A program made the position numbers and the translations under genes. The notes under the pieces are model-generated. The model made no database searches and had not been told where the DNA came from. It was given only the letters and a program-made list of their open reading frames with translations. Shown one piece after another: positions 61,009-64,000 of a DNA stretch of 64,000 nucleotides. Within the stretch, counting starts at the first letter, position 1, and each line of letters opens with the position of its first letter. This DNA is from an uncultured Bacteroidales bacterium (lineage in GTDB: Bacteria; Bacteroidota; Bacteroidia; Bacteroidales; Muribaculaceae): positions 1-64,000 of the forward strand of contig CADCFN010000002.1 of the NCBI GenBank assembly GCA_902800715.1. Direction: 5' to 3'.

Positions 61009-61047
61009 ACTTTATGCCCCTCATTTTTGGGGTTCTAGAAATTTGAT

Positions 61048-61080
61048 GAGGACGGGACAGATAACATCTGCCTCGTCCTC
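61048..61080. terminator. Hairpin between the 3D-domain gene and the S41 protease
   Basis: A 15-bp stem with one mismatch and one G-T pair (GAGGACGGGACAGAT with ATCTGCCTCGTCCTC) and a 3-base loop, between convergent genes. No T-tract follows, so termination strength is uncertain. Confidence 0.6.
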
Positions 61081-61098
61081 TGCATTTAGAAGTAATGC

Positions 61099-62724
61099 TC
61101 ATTCAGTAACAGTGATTGGGAACGCGGCTTTATGCCTGTTCAATGCCTTGAGGGCCGTCTGAACAGTGTTATCGTTGCGATTTACTATGAAGGAATAGCC
61201 CTCAGGTCCAAAGATGTCGTGGGCGATAATTGCCTTAATCTTGGTCAATATCAGATTACGGGACTGATTGATGTAGAACCATCGCGGAGCTATGCCGTTG
61301 GCTGCGGCAAATTCGGCAAATTCCTTGACGATGTCATTATCAATCGGCGTCGTACGCAAGAATTGCTTGTAGTCGCTCATTTGCTCAAGAGTCGCACGGT
61401 TTTTCTCACAATAGGTAAAGGCAAAACGCTGTAGCAGACCTGCGTTTTCAACATCAATGTAGTAATTGGTGATTCCTGCTGTGTCGCGAGCAACAAAGAT
61501 GTCGGGGATGATGCCGCCACCGCCATAGACTGTTCGGCCGTGCAGCGTAGTAAATACCTGGCTCTTGTCAATCCTGAGGCTGTCTCTGTTGTAGAGTTCG
61601 CCGTGCTTAAGGCGTTCCAGCAGTTCATCATCATAGTAGCGGGTTTCCTGATACTTGTAATTCTTTTGGATGCAGCGGCCGCTTGGGGTGTAGTAGCGTG
61701 CTACAGCAAGTCGGAGAATACTGCTGTCAGGAAGGATGAAGTCGTTCTGCACCAAGCCTTTGCCAAAGGAGCGACGGCCCACGATGAGAGCACGGTCATT
61801 ATCCTGGAGAGCACCTGCAAAAATCTCACTGGCGCTGGCGCTGTACTCGTCGATGAGGACTGCAAGTTCGACATTCTGGAATTTCCCTTTTCCGTCACTC
61901 TTGTATGGGTGATTGTACTGCTTGCGCCTGCCGCGTGTGGTGACTATTGGTTGTCCTGCTGGCAAGAATTCGTTGGCCATGAGCATCGCAATTTCCATAT
62001 AGCCTCCACCATTGCCTCTTAGGTCAATCATGACGTGTTTGGCGCCTTGGTCTTGCAGTTGGGTTAAAGCCTGCACAAATTCTTTATAAGTGTTGCGTTC
62101 AAACTGGTTGACCTTGATATATCCCGTGTTCTTGTCAAGCAAGTAGTAGGAATCAAGGGTTTTCTTTATAATCTTGTTGCGCGTTACTGTGAAATCAAGG
62201 ACTTTGGGATAGCCATGGCGCTGCACGCTCAACGTGACTTTGCTGCCATTAGGTCCACTCAAGAGTTTGAAGATTTCACCTGAGGTTTGCTTGAGGTTGG
62301 CGGTAGGTTGCCCGTCAATCTTCACGATACAGTCACCCGGCAGGATGCCGGCGATATCGCTTGGGCCAGCGGGAACAATGCATTCAACGTGGATTGTGTC
62401 GTTGAAGACGATGAGGACAACGCCGATGTCAGGAATGACCCCATCGGGATGATTTCGAGTTATTTTAGAATTATGGGTGTCAAAGTAACTGGTGTGGGGG
62501 TCGAGTCCTCTCAAGATTGAAGGAATACTCCTTTCCATGAGGTCGTCGATGTTTACCGTGTCTACATATTCCTGAGCGATGAGGTCGAGAATCGCTTTAA
62601 CCTTGGGATCGTCGCTATCAAATCTAGATGTGGCATTCATGCCATAGCGGTCAATGAGAAAACCTGCCGCAAACGCAATCAAAGCGATGGCGACTGTAAG
62701 CCAGATGGGCAGATTCCTTCTCAT
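61099..62724 (-). CDS. S41-family C-terminal processing peptidase (tandem copy 1)
   Basis: 541 residues: a membrane anchor or signal (IWLTVAIALIAFAAGFLI), a helical region with LRGLDPHTSYFD, a PDZ domain (about 92-175, with GILPGDCIVKIDGQP), and the S41 catalytic domain with IDLRGNGGGYMEIA, Ser297 in SASASE and Lys322 in RRSFGKGLVQ, correctly spaced as a Ser-Lys dyad. Such proteases trim envelope proteins in the periplasm. A closely similar gene lies 21 bases upstream on the same strand, so this is the second gene of the pair. Confidence 0.93.
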   Translation of the reverse strand: MRRNLPIWLTVAIALIAFAAGFLIDRYGMNATSRFDSDDPKVKAILDLIAQEYVDTVNIDDLMERSIPSILRGLDPHTSYFDTHNSKITRNHPDGVIPDIGVVLIVFNDTIHVECIVPAGPSDIAGILPGDCIVKIDGQPTANLKQTSGEIFKLLSGPNGSKVTLSVQRHGYPKVLDFTVTRNKIIKKTLDSYYLLDKNTGYIKVNQFERNTYKEFVQALTQLQDQGAKHVMIDLRGNGGGYMEIAMLMANEFLPAGQPIVTTRGRRKQYNHPYKSDGKGKFQNVELAVLIDEYSASASEIFAGALQDNDRALIVGRRSFGKGLVQNDFILPDSSILRLAVARYYTPSGRCIQKNYKYQETRYYDDELLERLKHGELYNRDSLRIDKSQVFTTLHGRTVYGGGGIIPDIFVARDTAGITNYYIDVENAGLLQRFAFTYCEKNRATLEQMSDYKQFLRTTPIDNDIVKEFAEFAAANGIAPRWFYINQSRNLILTKIKAIIAHDIFGPEGYSFIVNRNDNTVQTALKALNRHKAAFPITVTE

Positions 62725-62745
62725 TGTTGCCAGTCGTTAGGTTAC

Positions 62746-64000
62746 TCAGTCGGTGATAGGAAAGGCCGCTTTGTGCTTGTTTAAGGCCTTGAGGGCAGCC
62801 TGGACCGTCTTGTCGTTGCTGTTGAGGATGGGATAGAATGCCTGATTGCCGAACGTGTCACGGGCTATCAGCGCCTTGAGGTTGGTTACTATCACATTCT
62901 GTGACAGGTTAATGTAATACCAGCGGGGAGCTATGCCGTTAGCGGCAGCATATTCGGCAAAGTCCTTGGTGAGGGCTTCATCACTGGGCGCAGTTCTCAG
63001 GAACTGGTTGTAATCTTCCATCTTGTTGAGGGCGTCACGGTGGTTGTTGCAGTAGTTAAAGGCATAACGCTGCAGCAGACCGGCGTTGGCGACCTCGATA
63101 TAGTAGCTGGAGATACCGCTGGTATCGCGGGCTACAAAGATGTCGGGAACGATGCCACCGCCGCCATACACAGTGCGGCCGTGCAGCGTGGTGAATACCT
63201 GGCTCTTGTCCACTTTCATGCTGTCGCGGCTATAAAGCTCACCATGGGTGTAGCGGTCGATGAGTTCCTTCTCGTAGTTGAGCATTCCCTCCTTGTAATC
63301 CTTCTGGATGCAACGGCCGCTAGGTGTGTAGTAACGCGCCGTGGTCAAGCGGATGGCACTGCTGTCAGGCAGTACAAACTCTTTCTGTACCAGTCCCTTG
63401 CCAAATGAACGGCAGCCCACAATCAAGCCTCGGTCATTGTCTTGCAGGGCTCCAGCAAAAATTTCACTGGCACTGGCGCTGAACTCGTCGATGAGCACAG
63501 CCACCTCGGCATCCTGGAATGAACCGTTGCCATCGCTCCACACCTCGCTGTCATCGCGTTTGTAGCGTCCCTTGGTGAACACGATAGGCTGGTCGGCAGG
63601 CAAGAACTCGTTGACCATGAGCACTGCCATCTCCATGAAACCGCCTCCGTTACCTCTCAGGTCAATCATATATCGCTTGGCGCCTTCTTCTTGAAGGGTG
63701 GCCATGGCGGTGATGAATTCGTCGTAGGTATGTCGTCCGAATTGGTTAATCTTGATATAGCCCGTGTTCTTGTCTATCATGTAGTAAGCGTCCACGGTGT
63801 TGACAGGAATGTCGCCACGTGTCACGGTGAAAGTTAGCATTTTGCTGGTATTCTGGCGTTTGATGCCCAGCTTGACTTTACTGCCCTTATCGCCACGCAG
63901 GCGTTTCATCACTTCACCGTTGCTCATTTTGGGGCCAGTGGCTACCGAGTCGTCAATCATGACGATTTTATCGCCCGCCATGATGCCTACTTTCTCACTG
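62746..64000 (-). CDS. S41-family C-terminal processing peptidase (tandem copy 2, 5' end outside window)
   Basis: About 418 residues are visible; the frame stays open to the window edge, entering within the PDZ domain (SEKVGIMAGDKIVMIDD), so the signal and N-terminal region are missing. The catalytic dyad is present (FSASASEIFAGALQ, then CRSFGKGLVQ). It matches the downstream gene closely (LHGRTVYGGGGI, IFVARDT, GIAPRWYYINLSQN), showing recent duplication. An in-frame ATG exists near the edge but begins mid-domain and is not the true start. Confidence 0.92.
   Translation of the reverse strand, partial: SEKVGIMAGDKIVMIDDSVATGPKMSNGEVMKRLRGDKGSKVKLGIKRQNTSKMLTFTVTRGDIPVNTVDAYYMIDKNTGYIKINQFGRHTYDEFITAMATLQEEGAKRYMIDLRGNGGGFMEMAVLMVNEFLPADQPIVFTKGRYKRDDSEVWSDGNGSFQDAEVAVLIDEFSASASEIFAGALQDNDRGLIVGCRSFGKGLVQKEFVLPDSSAIRLTTARYYTPSGRCIQKDYKEGMLNYEKELIDRYTHGELYSRDSMKVDKSQVFTTLHGRTVYGGGGIVPDIFVARDTSGISSYYIEVANAGLLQRYAFNYCNNHRDALNKMEDYNQFLRTAPSDEALTKDFAEYAAANGIAPRWYYINLSQNVIVTNLKALIARDTFGNQAFYPILNSNDKTVQAALKALNKHKAAFPITD

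Noticed and set aside
62746-63981. S41 protease copy 2 starting at the ATG near 63981
   Set aside because: The frame continues to the window edge with conserved PDZ residues upstream, so this Met is internal.

Overview
The window looks like a chromosomal segment of an anaerobic gut-type Bacteroidales (Muribaculaceae/Prevotellaceae-like; the exact genus cannot be read from sequence alone). Grounds: a bifunctional LpxC-FabZ, a Bacteroidetes-style LptD, TatAC without TatB, C-terminal type I dockerins on small secreted proteins, a gingipain-like DUF2436 domain, almost no Shine-Dalgarno sequences, and many promoters fitting the Bacteroidetes consensus TTG-N19/21-TAnnTTTG. Coding density is high. 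I see no tRNA, rRNA, CRISPR array, transposase or phage gene.

Layout. 1-9.3 kb: hydrogen metabolism. The end of hydB is followed by hydA and hydC (an electron-bifurcating-type [FeFe] hydrogenase), an AT-rich multi-membrane protein, a second [FeFe] hydrogenase that is a chimera of HydB-like electron-transfer modules and a HydA catalytic domain, and the maturases hydF and hydG on the opposite strand. 9.5-17.8 kb: lptD, a YiiX-like hydrolase and an EFR1-type flavodoxin/ferredoxin protein in overlapping order, a LysE-type exporter, ptb-buk (acyl-phosphate fermentation) and tatAC. 18-21.7 kb: three secreted dockerin proteins, each with its own terminator. 21.8-33 kb: a CPA2 antiporter and MgtC protein, a secreted EEP-family hydrolase, NrnA-like DHH phosphoesterase, an FKBP-like lipoprotein, a phosphohexomutase, comEC, aroE and an MCE lipid-transport protein. 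33.4-40.8 kb: dnaA, a DEDDh exonuclease, gyrA and two TPR proteins. 41-46 kb: lpxD-lpxC/fabZ-lpxA, a thioredoxin lipoprotein, a YrdC-family protein and a B3/4 protein. 46-53 kb: a serine hydrolase, a GH3 glycosidase behind an LTA-synthase-like membrane phosphotransferase, and a metallophosphoesterase. 53.5-60.4 kb: a run of eight co-oriented genes (prfA, DUF2520, maf, two paralogous unknowns, and a siderophore/cobalamin/heme-type ABC importer). 60.6-64 kb: a 3D/double-psi-barrel secreted protein and two tandem S41 proteases, the second running off the window.

The most interesting patterns cut across genes: (i) at least eight short tandem arrays of 7-bp units in gene-upstream gaps, five of which share a TTTTCAG/TTTCTAG-like unit always oriented as CTGAAAA-type on the sense strand of the gene downstream; (ii) the chimeric hydrogenase with a sharply definable joint; (iii) a dispersed palindrome, one copy of which appears to supply the -33 box of a promoter; (iv) five promoters placed so close to start codons that transcripts would be nearly leaderless; (v) repeated tandem paralogy. 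Coordinates and motifs were read by eye; no alignment, structure prediction or database search was run.
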